Shown: positions 45,439-55,296 of the stretch, one piece after another
Layout: the number at the start of each line of letters is the position of its first letter
How positions within the stretch are numbered: the stretch's first letter is position 1
Source: Paraburkholderia xenovorans LB400
Lineage (GTDB): Bacteria; Pseudomonadota; Gammaproteobacteria; Burkholderiales; Burkholderiaceae
Assembly: GCF_000013645.1 (NCBI RefSeq)
Contig: NC_007951.1
Span: forward strand, 682,001-746,000
Reading direction: 5' to 3'
Length of the DNA: 64,000 nt
Program-made: the position numbers and the translations under genes
Notes under the pieces: model-generated
The model's input: only the letters and a program-made list of their open reading frames with translations
Database searches by the model: none
Told to the model about the DNA's origin: nothing

Positions 45439-45843
45439 TTAGTCCTGAGTGGCCATATCGGTAGCGTCGGCTTGTACCAGGGCACGCACGAGCAGGTACA
45501 CGGCCGGCAGGTCGTCGTCGTCACGTTTCCAGTCGACGGGTTCGTCGAGATCCACCCCGGACAAGCGACTGTCGCCAAACCGGACAAACGTTGAGCGTAC
45601 GGCCTCGTTGTGCCTTGCCCGGAAGCCCCGATTCTCAAAGACCTGTTCGTCGATTGTCAGCAGCGTGCGCCACGTGGGCGATCGCGCGCCACTTGAGTAA
45701 CGGCGACGGCCACTGTCGAGATAACGACCGGCGACCGTGGCGATGATCTGCTGGAGGTCGAGCGACGCGCTGCGGAGTGCGCGTTCGAGGGCAGCGGGGT
45801 TGAGGTCATGGGCGTCCATATCGAGATCAGCCTCGTTAATCAT
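45439..45843 (-). CDS. unknown protein, second gene of LexA-boxed operon
   Basis: 134 residues from ATG 45843 (AGGAAGA about 7 bases upstream). An in-frame ATG at 45879 overlaps the stop of the previous gene as TGATG and would give 146 residues. The N-terminus is acidic (MINEADLDMDAHDLNPAALE), then a helical segment (RALRSASLDLQQIIATVAGR), then LLTIDEQVFENRGFRARHN and an acidic C-terminus (DLDEPVDWKRDDDDLPAVYL). I do not recognise the family. There is no signal peptide or membrane helix. Together with the gene at 45879 it is probably SOS-controlled. Confidence 0.6.
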   Translation of the reverse strand: MINEADLDMDAHDLNPAALERALRSASLDLQQIIATVAGRYLDSGRRRYSSGARSPTWRTLLTIDEQVFENRGFRARHNEAVRSTFVRFGDSRLSGVDLDEPVDWKRDDDDLPAVYLLVRALVQADATDMATQD

Positions 45844-45878
45844 ACGGTTATCTTCCTGAAGACTCGCAACTCGCAGCA

Positions 45879-46160
45879 TCAAAGTTGATGTTTCAACGAT
45901 GCCCGGTTTCGCTGTGCCAACAGCTGGCGGATCTGGGCAAGATAGTCGTCGCCGACCGTGCAGTCTTCAACAGGCCGGCCAGGCTGACGAGGCATTGGTG
46001 GACGTACGCCGAGATAGCGGCACACCGCGGACAGGTACGGTTTGCCGTTGCTTCCCAGATGCCGCGCAGCAGCGGCCACGCGCACGTCTCCGACATGCTT
46101 GCGCAACCACTCAAGCGTTTCGCGGTCACCGTCGTTCAAGATGCGGATGAGCTGGTTCAT
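45879..46160 (-). CDS. small unknown protein, first gene of LexA-boxed operon
   Basis: 93 residues starting MNQLIRILNDGDRETLEWLR; AGGA lies 6 bases before the ATG at 46160. The centre (VRVAAAARHLGSNGKPYLSA then VCRYLGVRPP) looks like a helix-turn-helix, so it may bind DNA or be an antitoxin- or regulator-like protein; this is an inference from pattern only. Two LexA-type boxes lie 9-44 bases upstream of the start. Stop and the next gene's possible start overlap (TGATG). The family is not recognised. Confidence 0.65.
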   Translation of the reverse strand: MNQLIRILNDGDRETLEWLRKHVGDVRVAAAARHLGSNGKPYLSAVCRYLGVRPPMPRQPGRPVEDCTVGDDYLAQIRQLLAQRNRASLKHQL

Positions 46161-46168
46161 GGCCGATC

Positions 46169-46184
46169 CTGTATATAAGCACAG
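46169..46184 (-). promoter_or_regulatory. LexA (SOS) box 1
   Basis: CTGTATATAAGCACAG fits the CTGT-N8-ACAG LexA consensus, with a mostly AT centre. It lies 9 bases before the start codon of the first gene, so bound LexA would block transcription. Box 2 follows without a gap. Confidence 0.8.
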
Positions 46185-46204
46185 TACTGTTAATTTATAC
46201 AGTA
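46185..46204 (-). promoter_or_regulatory. LexA (SOS) box 2, near consensus
   Basis: TACTGTTAATTTATACAGTA matches the extended LexA consensus TACTGT-N8-ACAGTA at every conserved outer position. On the minus strand TTGACT (46220-46225) could be the -35 element, so the box would cover the -10 region. Two adjacent boxes suggest tight control, as in strongly SOS-regulated genes. Confidence 0.85.
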
Positions 46205-46790
46205 TTTGACTGGGATGCAAGTCAATTCGCAGGATGTTGGACATGGCGGAGAAAGAAGACGGCGGTCAAGGTCGATGCGCAATTGGTGGTAGGGCAAGCA
46301 GCGGCGGCCGGCGCACTTCTACCGTGCCGCGCGGCGCGAGATGGGCGGTCTATAAAGACCATGAAAGTTCCGGCCCGCATGACATCGGGAGCGCAGCGAT
46401 CGGCGGTGGCGTGGCATCAGCAACTGTGGGGTCTGGAGTGAGCGGTGACGCTCGAGAGCGCATCTCAGTGAGGGCGGGCACTAACCAATTCATGGTCATT
46501 GCACCGACGACGAACAAATCGAGTAAGGGGTTTCCCTGGACGGCGGGACCTACTACTCCGGACGAACGAACGCCGCCAGATAGGGCGTTGCGCCGCACTG
46601 TGGTGTGGCCGTACTGTGCATGCGATGTCGCGAATAGGTGGGTTCTGCTATAAGTATTTGTTTTTACTATAAATAGTCTACTGAGGTGGCGGGCCGGGCA
46701 CGGCCCGCGAGTTCGACCTTAGATGAGCAGAGTTCAAAACCGCGCGAATCTCGACAACGAAGTTAAGTGAACCTCCGCCGTCATCCCTTC
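46205..46790. other. intergenic region between LexA-boxed operon and groESL
   Basis: About 590 bases with no gene I can support. A 7-bp GC hairpin (GCGGGCC/GGCCCGC, 46689-46708) and an AT-rich stretch near 46645-46680 are present. A plus-strand frame at 46234-46653 has no ribosome site and odd composition. Confidence 0.45.
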
Positions 46791-46819
46791 TTGAATTTGT
46801 CACCACCCGTCCATATAAT
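46791..46819 (+). promoter_or_regulatory. groESL promoter, sigma-70 type
   Basis: TTGAAT (46791-46796), 17 bases, TATAAT (46814-46819). CTTGAAT with CCATAT also partly fits a sigma-32 promoter, so heat-shock sigma may use the same place. The -10 element abuts the CIRCE element. Confidence 0.75.
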
Positions 46820-46845
46820 TAGCACTCGCTGCACGAGAGTGCTAA
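46819..46845 (+). promoter_or_regulatory. CIRCE element (HrcA operator)
   Basis: TTAGCACTC, 9 bases, GAGTGCTAA: a perfect CIRCE inverted repeat. It lies between the promoter and the groES start, so HrcA would repress transcription until heat shock frees it. Confidence 0.95.
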
Positions 46846-46917
46846 CAACATCGCCGGTTGGCTCAGCCAGCCGGGTTTTCTCAGCGTTCTTCAGTCTCAA
46901 TCAAGAGAGGAGTATGT

Positions 46918-47208
46918 ATGAACCTTCGTCCTTTGCATGATCGCGTGATCGTCAAACGTCTGGATCAAGAAACCAAGACTGCGTCGGGCATCGTGATCCC
47001 CGAAGCCGCAGCAGAAAAGCCGGATCAAGGCGAAATTCTGGCAGTCGGCCCGGGCAAGCGTGACGACAAGGGCGCACAAATCGCGCTCGACGTGAAGGTT
47101 GGTGACCGCGTCCTGTTCGGCAAGTACGCAGGCCAGACCGTCAAGGTCGACGGCAACGAACTGCTCGTGATGCGCGAAGAAGACATCATGGCCGTGGTGC
47201 AGAAGTAA
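46918..47208 (+). CDS. groES: co-chaperonin GroES
   Basis: 96 residues, [20 protein letters not shown], full family length. GAGAGGAG lies 5 bases before the ATG at 46918. The mobile loop [12 protein letters not shown] and the C-terminal DIMAVVQK are standard. It caps GroEL and encloses folding proteins in the cytosol. Control by sigma-70/sigma-32 and CIRCE as listed. Confidence 0.98.
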   Translation: MNLRPLHDRVIVKRLDQETKTASGIVIPEAAAEKPDQGEILAVGPGKRDDKGAQIALDVKVGDRVLFGKYAGQTVKVDGNELLVMREEDIMAVVQK

Positions 47209-47259
47209 GCGCAAGCCGCTACTTTTCCCGGTTATATCCCAGAGAATTCAAGGAGTTAG

Positions 47260-48903
<1,644 letters not shown>

Positions 48904-48972
48904 TTCCGGGTTGGGCCTCATTGCGAGGCTCACCAGGAAGACATGGGGAAGCGCGCTGAAAGGCGTGCTTCC

Positions 48973-49009
48973 CATAAAAAAACCCGCAGACACTGCGGGT
49001 TTTTTTATG
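48973..49009 (+). terminator. bidirectional intrinsic terminator after groEL
   Basis: Stem CCCGCAG/CTGCGGG (48983-48999) with loop ACA, flanked by seven A on the left and seven T on the right; the symmetry extends to CAT/ATG. It works for groEL and, on the minus strand, for thiD. Confidence 0.95.
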
Positions 49010-49090
49010 GGCGCTCGCCGCAAGCTGAAGCGCCCGGATCAGAAGGCGCGGCCCCAGCTCGGGTGGCCGGCGCGCACCTCGCGCAAGCGC

Positions 49091-49951
49091 TCAGTGGCGC
49101 GCTTCGCCTGGTGCTGCGTCCTTGCCGGCGGCCGGCGGCGTTTCGTCATCGCTGCTGCGCGCCCAGAAGAACCGGTCCGGCATATACGCGCCCATGCCCG
49201 GCCGGAACGCGTTGCGCACGGCCTGATACAGATACTCCTGCGCCTCGCGCACGGCTTCAGCCGGCTCCTGGCCGTTGGCCAGCAACGCGGCGATGGCCGA
49301 CCCCAGCGTATCCGTCAGCCCCATGATCCGATGGCTGCCACGGTCCCACATGTCCTGGCGCAACTGGCCGTCTTCGCTGAACAGCGTGTTGACATGCCGG
49401 TGCGTGCCGGTTTCCGTCGACAGAATATATTCGCAGCCTTGCGACAGCAGATGCGAGATCGCGGCGTCGAGGCTCGGTGCTTCGGCGTCGCCGTCCGGTT
49501 GAGCGAGCGCGAGCAGCGTGGTCGCGTCGGCGACCAGCAGGGTGGTTTGCGGCGCGAGCAGATCGGCGATCGCTTCGCGCAGTTCGTCGGCGGAGAGCAC
49601 GTGCTCGTCGTCGAGCGTGAAGTCGGGGGCGAGAATCAGCGGAATGTCGTCGTAATCGGCGACGACTTCGGCAATCGCGCTCACGACTTCCGCGCGCGTG
49701 CAGGCGCCCACCTTGAACGCGGCGATCGGCATGTCTTCGAGCAGCATCCGGGCCTGGGTCGCGACCACTTCGGGGTCGAGTCCGGTGACTTCGTCGCAGC
49801 TCGCCGAGTCGCGCACGGTGTAGCCCGTGAGCACGGAGACGCCGTGGCAGCCCATGCTGGCAAGGGTCATCAGGTCGGCTTGCAGGCCGGAGCCGCCGGT
49901 GGGATCGGAAAGGCCGAAGGTGAGGACGATCGGAGGCGTGTCGCTGGGCAT
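49091..49951 (-). CDS. thiD: hydroxymethylpyrimidine/phosphomethylpyrimidine kinase
   Basis: 286 residues. LTFGLSDPTGGSGLQADLMT is the ThiD opening with the PTGGSG substrate loop; LTDTLGSAIAALLANGQEPA is a late segment in the region of the ribokinase-type catalytic Asp/Gly loop, here with T-D-T-L-G-S in place of the usual G-T-G-C-T. It would phosphorylate HMP and HMP-P for thiamine synthesis. The change in the usual catalytic motif is worth noting; family assignment is by overall sequence. Convergent with groEL via the shared terminator. Confidence 0.85.
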   Translation of the reverse strand: MPSDTPPIVLTFGLSDPTGGSGLQADLMTLASMGCHGVSVLTGYTVRDSASCDEVTGLDPEVVATQARMLLEDMPIAAFKVGACTRAEVVSAIAEVVADYDDIPLILAPDFTLDDEHVLSADELREAIADLLAPQTTLLVADATTLLALAQPDGDAEAPSLDAAISHLLSQGCEYILSTETGTHRHVNTLFSEDGQLRQDMWDRGSHRIMGLTDTLGSAIAALLANGQEPAEAVREAQEYLYQAVRNAFRPGMGAYMPDRFFWARSSDDETPPAAGKDAAPGEARH

Positions 49952-50240
49952 GAAGATTGGCTGAAAGAGGCTGAATTTGGGCGCAGAGGGTGCGCAATCG
50001 GCTCAATTATGCGGCCTAAACCGCCGCCGGGGCGTTTTTTCGCATCCCGCCACGCGTTGCCGCGGACGGGCGGCGGCCGGGCGCGGCAACGCGCCGCAAC
50101 CGCGGTGGCGGCCGACGCAAACGGCATAGCCGAAGGCCGTCGCAGGCTACGATTGCGTGTTTCTGGTTGCTAGGCATTGGGGCGGCAACACGGTACCATC
50201 ATGGCTCCCGTTTCCACGGACTCTACGACGCGACACAAGA

Positions 50241-50411
50241 ATGGAATATCAAAGCTGGATGTGCCTGATTTGCGGGTGGATTTACGACGAAGAAGCCGGT
50301 TTGCCGGAGGAGGGCATTGCGCCGGGCACCCGCTGGGAAGACGTTCCCATCAACTGGACCTGTCCGGAGTGCGGCGCGCGGAAAGAAGACTTCGAGATGG
50401 TCCAGATCTGA
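50241..50411 (+). CDS. rubA: rubredoxin
   Basis: 56 residues. The iron site has two cysteine pairs, CLIC (residues 9-12) and CPEC (42-45), with PEEGIAPGTRWEDVP between them, the standard rubredoxin core. It carries one electron in the cytosol, often to alkane hydroxylases or in oxygen-stress reduction. The ATG at 50241 has only a weak ribosome site. The gap to thiD (49952-50240) must hold two divergent promoters. Confidence 0.96.
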   Translation: MEYQSWMCLICGWIYDEEAGLPEEGIAPGTRWEDVPINWTCPECGARKEDFEMVQI

Positions 50412-50680
50412 AGTGCGGGCGCAGCCGGCATGCCGGTCCAGGGCGCGTGCCGCGTATTCCGGGCGCGGCGGCGGCACCGTGTTTCGCGGCCGGCGTGGCG
50501 CACCGGACCGAATGCGCCGGGCGCGCTCCGGGTTCTGCCCCGATGCGTCCACGCGGAACGTCCTCGCTCGCGCTGTGTCGCAACGTTAGTCTGTCATTGT
50601 CCTGTCGCCGGTTCGCGCGTTAGCCGATCAGTCGGCGCGCGGCGCGAAGCGACGGCCCGTCAGCTTCGTGTCGCCTGCCC

Positions 50681-52093
50681 ATGACCCTTCGATCCGCTGC
50701 ACCCGTTTCCTTCGATGCCTTGCCGAATCCGCGCGGCGGCGCTGTCCGTCCCGCCGAACTCGCGTTGGCCGAGGCGCTGCTGGCGTTCGAACAGCACGGC
50801 GAGAGCACCTCGGCGCTGCTGCGTGCGTCGCATGCATTACGCGGGGCCGGCTGGCTGAGCGCGCAGCGCTTTGCCGACGCGCTGGTGCGGCTCTCGCCGC
50901 TCGCGGCGGGCGACCCGGCCGAGGCGGCAAGCGCGCGGCCCGTGTTCGGCGCGGCTTTGCGCGACTTCCGCGCGGCGCTCGAACGTCACAATCTGCGCGA
51001 GCTGTCCTGTTCGCCCGTGCTGTTCGATCATTACCGGGCGCTCTGCGCGCATCTGTCCGAGCACACACCCGGTTCAACCGTCGCGTTCGAAGATCTCGCG
51101 CTGACCGCGCGGCCGGTGCCGCCGGTGTCGCTGCATGCCAGGTCCGCCGACCAGCTGGCCCATCTGCGCGCACGCTATGAGCGCGCGCTGCTGCCGGTGC
51201 TGCGCTCGCAGGCCGATACCGGCAGTGCTGCGGCGCTCGCCGTCACCAACGCGGCGCTCGACGAACTGGACGCCGTTTTCAGCGAACTTGCCGGCCCGGA
51301 CCCCTACGATTTCTGGCGCCTCGCCAAGGCTTGCGGCAAGGCCTTGCGGGCCGGCGGCCGCGCCGCGGGTGAAACCGACGCACGGCGTTTCTACGCCCGT
51401 TGCAACCTCGCGCTGGCCGACCACGCACGCGGTATCGAGCTTGCGCCGCGCTCCCTCGTGCGCGCGACGCTCGCGCTGCTGTGGCGCGACTACGCGCTGT
51501 TCGGCGCCGCCGCGGAAGACGCCGATCAGGTGGAACTGCTGCACGACTACGGCTTGACGGTCGACTGGCATGTTGCGGGCACCCAGGCATCGGAAATGCT
51601 TTGGGAAGCGGGCGCGTTGCAGGCCCAGGCCGTCAGCGCCACCCGCAGCGCACTGACGCGCGAATTGGGCGTGCTGACCGTCAATGCGAACGCGTACGAA
51701 GATTTTCTGCAGACGGCAGATGCCTCGATCGCCGCGCTGACCGAACATGCCCGTGCGGCCGACCAGCCGGAGAAAGCCGATCCCAGCGAAGCACTGCAAG
51801 CGGGCGACGCCGCCTACCGGCTCGGCTCCGCCGCGTGCGCGCTGGGGCTCGGCCACGTTGCGCTGCTGGCCGATGCGCTGGGACTTGCCTGGCGGCGTCG
51901 GGCGCATGCTGGCGTGTCGACGCCCGCGGTGCGCGCGCATGTGATCGTGGGCGCGCCTGCGGCGAGCACGCTCGAACAGGCCGCGGAGGCCTTGCGCGCC
52001 ACGCTGCACAAAGTCGCCGCGGGCGTCGCACCAGCCGGTGGCAACGCCGCGCTGGCGGCGTTGACGCGTTCGATCGAACAGGGCGGCGCGTAA
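50681..52093 (+). CDS. unknown Ala-rich helical protein, possibly ChpA/FimL-like
   Basis: 470 residues, very rich in Ala, Leu, Arg and helical throughout, e.g. LLRASHALRGAGWLSAQRFA, YARCNLALADHARGIELAPR. ASHALRGAGW is close to the Hpt-type histidine region (H-x-L-x-G) of CheA/PilL proteins, and a second helical bundle (DAAYRLGSAACALGLGHVAL) recurs near the end. A FimL- or ChpA-N-terminus-like protein is therefore possible, but no kinase domain or receiver follows. No ribosome site is obvious before the ATG. I do not assign a function. Confidence 0.6.
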   Translation: MTLRSAAPVSFDALPNPRGGAVRPAELALAEALLAFEQHGESTSALLRASHALRGAGWLSAQRFADALVRLSPLAAGDPAEAASARPVFGAALRDFRAALERHNLRELSCSPVLFDHYRALCAHLSEHTPGSTVAFEDLALTARPVPPVSLHARSADQLAHLRARYERALLPVLRSQADTGSAAALAVTNAALDELDAVFSELAGPDPYDFWRLAKACGKALRAGGRAAGETDARRFYARCNLALADHARGIELAPRSLVRATLALLWRDYALFGAAAEDADQVELLHDYGLTVDWHVAGTQASEMLWEAGALQAQAVSATRSALTRELGVLTVNANAYEDFLQTADASIAALTEHARAADQPEKADPSEALQAGDAAYRLGSAACALGLGHVALLADALGLAWRRRAHAGVSTPAVRAHVIVGAPAASTLEQAAEALRATLHKVAAGVAPAGGNAALAALTRSIEQGGA

Positions 52094-52370
52094 GCTGTAT
52101 TCATGAGCTGTATTTGTGCGAGGCAGGCGCGCTGAGCCGTATATAAGCCGCATATGAGCCGGCGGCAACGGGCCGCCATCACACAACCCGGGCGGCACGC
52201 AACAGCTGTGCCGCAAAACAGCGCGAACCCGCACGGTGGCGAGCGCCCGCGTGCGTGATAGAGTGCAACCTGATTCGCCGTCGATGGCTCACGGCTCGCT
52301 TCATGGCACACATCGCGGTTCCACGCTCAAAGCCCCGCCATCCTGCATCGTCTTTGCTAAAATCCGAACT

Positions 52371-52949
52371 ATGTCCAAGAGTACCGATCGCATCAATCTG
52401 ACCAACCAGTTCCTGATCGCCATGCCGAACATGGCGGATCCGACGTTTTCAGGAACGGTGGTCTACCTTTGCGATCACAGTGAGCGCGGCGCGCTCGGCC
52501 TCGTGATCAACCGGCCGACCGATATCGACCTGCAAGCGCTCTTCAGTCGCATCGATCTCAAGCTCGAGATCGAACCCCTTCTCCATGTACCCGTGTATTT
52601 CGGCGGCCCGGTGCAAACCGAGCGCGGCTTCGTGCTGCACGATCCAAAAGACGGCAACGCGTACACCTCGTCCATGTCGGTGCCGGGCGGTCTCGAAATG
52701 ACCACCTCGAAAGACGTGCTCGAAGCCGTGGCGAGCGGCACGGGGCCCGAACGTTTCCTGCTCACGCTCGGCCATGCCGGCTGGGGCGCGGGGCAGCTCG
52801 AAGAAGAGATTTCGAAAAACGGCTGGCTGACGGTCGAAGCCGACCCGAAAATCGTTTTCGACGTGCCCGCCGAAGAGCGCCTCGAAGCGGCTTTGGCTCT
52901 TCTCGGCATCAATCTGTCGATGCTTTCGGGCGAGGCGGGTCACGCATGA
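52371..52949 (+). CDS. yqgE: YqgE/AlgH family protein
   Basis: 192 residues: [49 protein letters not shown] and [15 protein letters not shown] are all diagnostic. Start at 52371 (MSKSTDRIN); the frame is open further upstream without a proper start. The role is unsettled; in Pseudomonas AlgH affects alginate and virulence. It overlaps ruvX by 4 bases, the usual pairing in proteobacteria. The gap 52094-52370 holds the promoter. Confidence 0.97.
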   Translation: MSKSTDRINLTNQFLIAMPNMADPTFSGTVVYLCDHSERGALGLVINRPTDIDLQALFSRIDLKLEIEPLLHVPVYFGGPVQTERGFVLHDPKDGNAYTSSMSVPGGLEMTTSKDVLEAVASGTGPERFLLTLGHAGWGAGQLEEEISKNGWLTVEADPKIVFDVPAEERLEAALALLGINLSMLSGEAGHA

Positions 52950-53386
52950 GCCTGGCCGCCGGACGTGAGGCGACGCTGCTTGCGTTCGACTACGGTGAAA
53001 AACGCATCGGCGTGGCGGTCGGCAATTCACTGACGAAGAGCGCGCGGCCGCTCGTGATCGTGCAGAACCGCAGCCGCGAATACCGGTTCGAAGCGGTCGG
53101 CAAACTGATCGCCGAGTGGAAGCCGAACGCGCTGGTGGTCGGCTTGCCGATGCATCCAGACGGTACGCCGCACGAAATGACACAACTCGCGAAGCGCTTC
53201 GGCAATCAGCTGAACGGCCGCTTCAATCTCCCGGTCACGTGGATCGACGAACGCTATTCGTCGGTCGAGGCGAAGGCGGAGATCCGCGCCGGCAACGGCC
53301 GCGCCGACATGCTCGACGCCGAAGCCGCCAGCATCATCCTCCAGCAGTATCTAGACGGACTTTCCGACGATCATGAGTTCCATTGA
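52946..53386 (+). CDS. ruvX: putative Holliday junction resolvase / pre-16S rRNA nuclease
   Basis: 146 residues, [16 protein letters not shown] with the first catalytic Asp, [11 protein letters not shown], and [13 protein letters not shown] with the last acidic residues. RNase H-like fold. Overlaps yqgE by 4 bases (ATGA) and pyrR by 14, so all three are in one transcript. Confidence 0.96.
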   Translation: MSLAAGREATLLAFDYGEKRIGVAVGNSLTKSARPLVIVQNRSREYRFEAVGKLIAEWKPNALVVGLPMHPDGTPHEMTQLAKRFGNQLNGRFNLPVTWIDERYSSVEAKAEIRAGNGRADMLDAEAASIILQQYLDGLSDDHEFH

Positions 53387-53927
53387 CGCCGAAGCGCTCT
53401 ATCGCGCGTTGCTCGACCAGATTCGCGCGGTATATGGCGACAGGCTCGGCGCCGCGCAGGACGGCAACGAAGGCGCCGTGCTGGCGGGCATCTACAGCGG
53501 CGGCGCGTGGCTCGCCGGGCGGCTGGCGCGCGACCTGAACCTGCCGGGCTTCGGCGTGGTGAACGTGGCGCTGCATCGCGACGACTACGCGAAGAAAGGC
53601 CTGCACTCGCAGGCGAGCCCGACCTCGCTGCCGTTTCCGGTCGACGGCCGCCGTATCGTGCTGGTCGACGACGTGCTGTACACCGGCCGCACGATTCGCG
53701 CGGCGCTGAACGAGTTGTACGACTACGGCCGCCCGGCAGCGGTCGATCTGGCGGTGCTCGCCGATCGCGGCGGGCGCGAATTGCCGGTGGCGGCACGCTT
53801 TGTCGGCGGCGTGGTGGACATTCCCGCCGACGCCACGCTCGTGCTGGCCCGCACCGAAAGCAGTGAGGCGGACGGCACGCCCGGTTCGCAGCGTTTCACT
53901 TTTCACACTGAAGCACGCGTCGATTGA
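53373..53927 (+). CDS. pyrR: bifunctional pyr operon regulator / uracil phosphoribosyltransferase
   Basis: 184 residues. The PRPP loop is [17 protein letters not shown]. PyrR binds RNA of pyr leaders when UMP is present in Gram-positives; in Proteobacteria it may act mainly as a phosphoribosyltransferase. It precedes pyrB by 224 bases (53928-54151), which could hold a leader, but I see no clear attenuator. [20 protein letters not shown] is the C-terminal part. Confidence 0.95.
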   Translation: MSSIDAEALYRALLDQIRAVYGDRLGAAQDGNEGAVLAGIYSGGAWLAGRLARDLNLPGFGVVNVALHRDDYAKKGLHSQASPTSLPFPVDGRRIVLVDDVLYTGRTIRAALNELYDYGRPAAVDLAVLADRGGRELPVAARFVGGVVDIPADATLVLARTESSEADGTPGSQRFTFHTEARVD

Positions 53928-54151
53928 GCGCGGCGATATGCGCGATGCGCATGTCGCGCCCGCGCCGCAATTGGCGCGTCGATCAGCGCATCGATCGGCA
54001 TCGGCGGCATTGCACCGCGTCATGAGCACCGCGCAAAAAAGATTGGTCGAGCCGCTCACCGCAACGTCGCGCGAATGCCAGCCCGGCATCGTCACACGCA
54101 GTCCGCTCGACACCGGTCACGTTGAAGCCCGTATTTGAAGCAGGTATACCC

Positions 54152-55177
54152 ATGAACACCGCCACCCAGGCTCCCAAGGATTCCGCCGACAGCGCCACCG
54201 AGCGCTTCCGTTATGGCTTCCTGAAGGGCAACCCGCAGCTCACGAAAAACGGCGAGCTGAAACATCTGTTGTCGATCGAGGGTTTGCCGAAGGCGATCGT
54301 CAATCACATTCTCGACACCGCCGACCAGTTCGTCAGCGTGACCGATCGCGAAGTGAAGAAGGTGCCGCTGCTGCGCGGCAAGTCGGTGTTCAATCTGTTC
54401 TTCGAGAACTCGACGCGCACCCGCACCACTTTCGAGATCGCCGCGACGCGTCTTTCTGCGGACGTGCTCAATCTGAACATCAACGCGTCGTCGACCAGCA
54501 AGGGCGAATCGCTGCTCGACACGATCAACAACCTCTCGGCGATGCACGCCGATATGTTCGTCGTGCGCCACGCATCGAGCGGCGCGCCGTATCTGATCGC
54601 CCAGCATTGCGCGCCGCACGTGCACGTGATCAATGCCGGCGACGGCCGTCATGCGCACCCTACGCAGGGGCTGCTCGACATGTACACGATCCGCCACTAC
54701 AAGAAGGATTTCACCAAGCTGCGCGTGGCGATCGTCGGCGATATTCTGCATTCGCGGGTCGCGCGCTCGGACATCCATGCGCTGACCACGCTCGGCGTGC
54801 CGGAAGTGCGCGCGATCGGTCCGCGCACGCTGCTGCCGGGCGGCCTCGAACAGATGGGCGTGCGCGTGTTCCACAATCTCGACGAAGGCCTGAAGGACGT
54901 CGACGTGATCATCATGCTGCGTCTGCAGAACGAACGGATGAGCGGCGCGTTGCTGCCGTCGGCGCAGGAGTACTTCAAGAGCTGGGGCTTGACGCCCGAG
55001 CGTCTCGCGCTCGCCGCGCCAGAGGCGATCGTGATGCACCCGGGCCCGATGAATCGCGGCGTCGAAATCGATTCGCAGGTGGCCGACGGACCGCAGTCGG
55101 TGATTCTGAATCAGGTGACCTTCGGTATCGCCGTGCGCATGGCGGTGATGGGGATCGTGGCCGGCAATCACGACTGA
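54152..55177 (+). CDS. pyrB: aspartate carbamoyltransferase catalytic subunit
   Basis: 341 residues. The start at 54152 follows [23 protein letters not shown] is the carbamoyl-phosphate loop, and [13 protein letters not shown] the aspartate-binding part. Makes carbamoyl-aspartate in pyrimidine synthesis. The N-terminal extension (~30 residues) and the following dihydroorotase-like gene are typical of the Pseudomonas-type class A ATCase, which needs PyrC' as structural partner. Located 119 bases upstream of that gene. Confidence 0.97.
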   Translation: MNTATQAPKDSADSATERFRYGFLKGNPQLTKNGELKHLLSIEGLPKAIVNHILDTADQFVSVTDREVKKVPLLRGKSVFNLFFENSTRTRTTFEIAATRLSADVLNLNINASSTSKGESLLDTINNLSAMHADMFVVRHASSGAPYLIAQHCAPHVHVINAGDGRHAHPTQGLLDMYTIRHYKKDFTKLRVAIVGDILHSRVARSDIHALTTLGVPEVRAIGPRTLLPGGLEQMGVRVFHNLDEGLKDVDVIIMLRLQNERMSGALLPSAQEYFKSWGLTPERLALAAPEAIVMHPGPMNRGVEIDSQVADGPQSVILNQVTFGIAVRMAVMGIVAGNHD

Positions 55178-55296
55178 TCCCGCAGGCGGCAAGCGGCGTC
55201 ACGCGACAAGCGTCACGGCACCGCGAAAGCACAGTGCGAACACGCGGCTTGGCACGCGCAACGCAGCTGAACACCAGGCTGAACATAAGGTAGCGC

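Noticed and set aside
46234..46653. 139-codon plus-strand frame before groES
   Set aside because: Gly/Ser/Arg-rich, no ribosome site, overlaps the LexA operon promoter.
46689..46708. GC hairpin as a terminator
   Set aside because: No T-tract follows on either strand.
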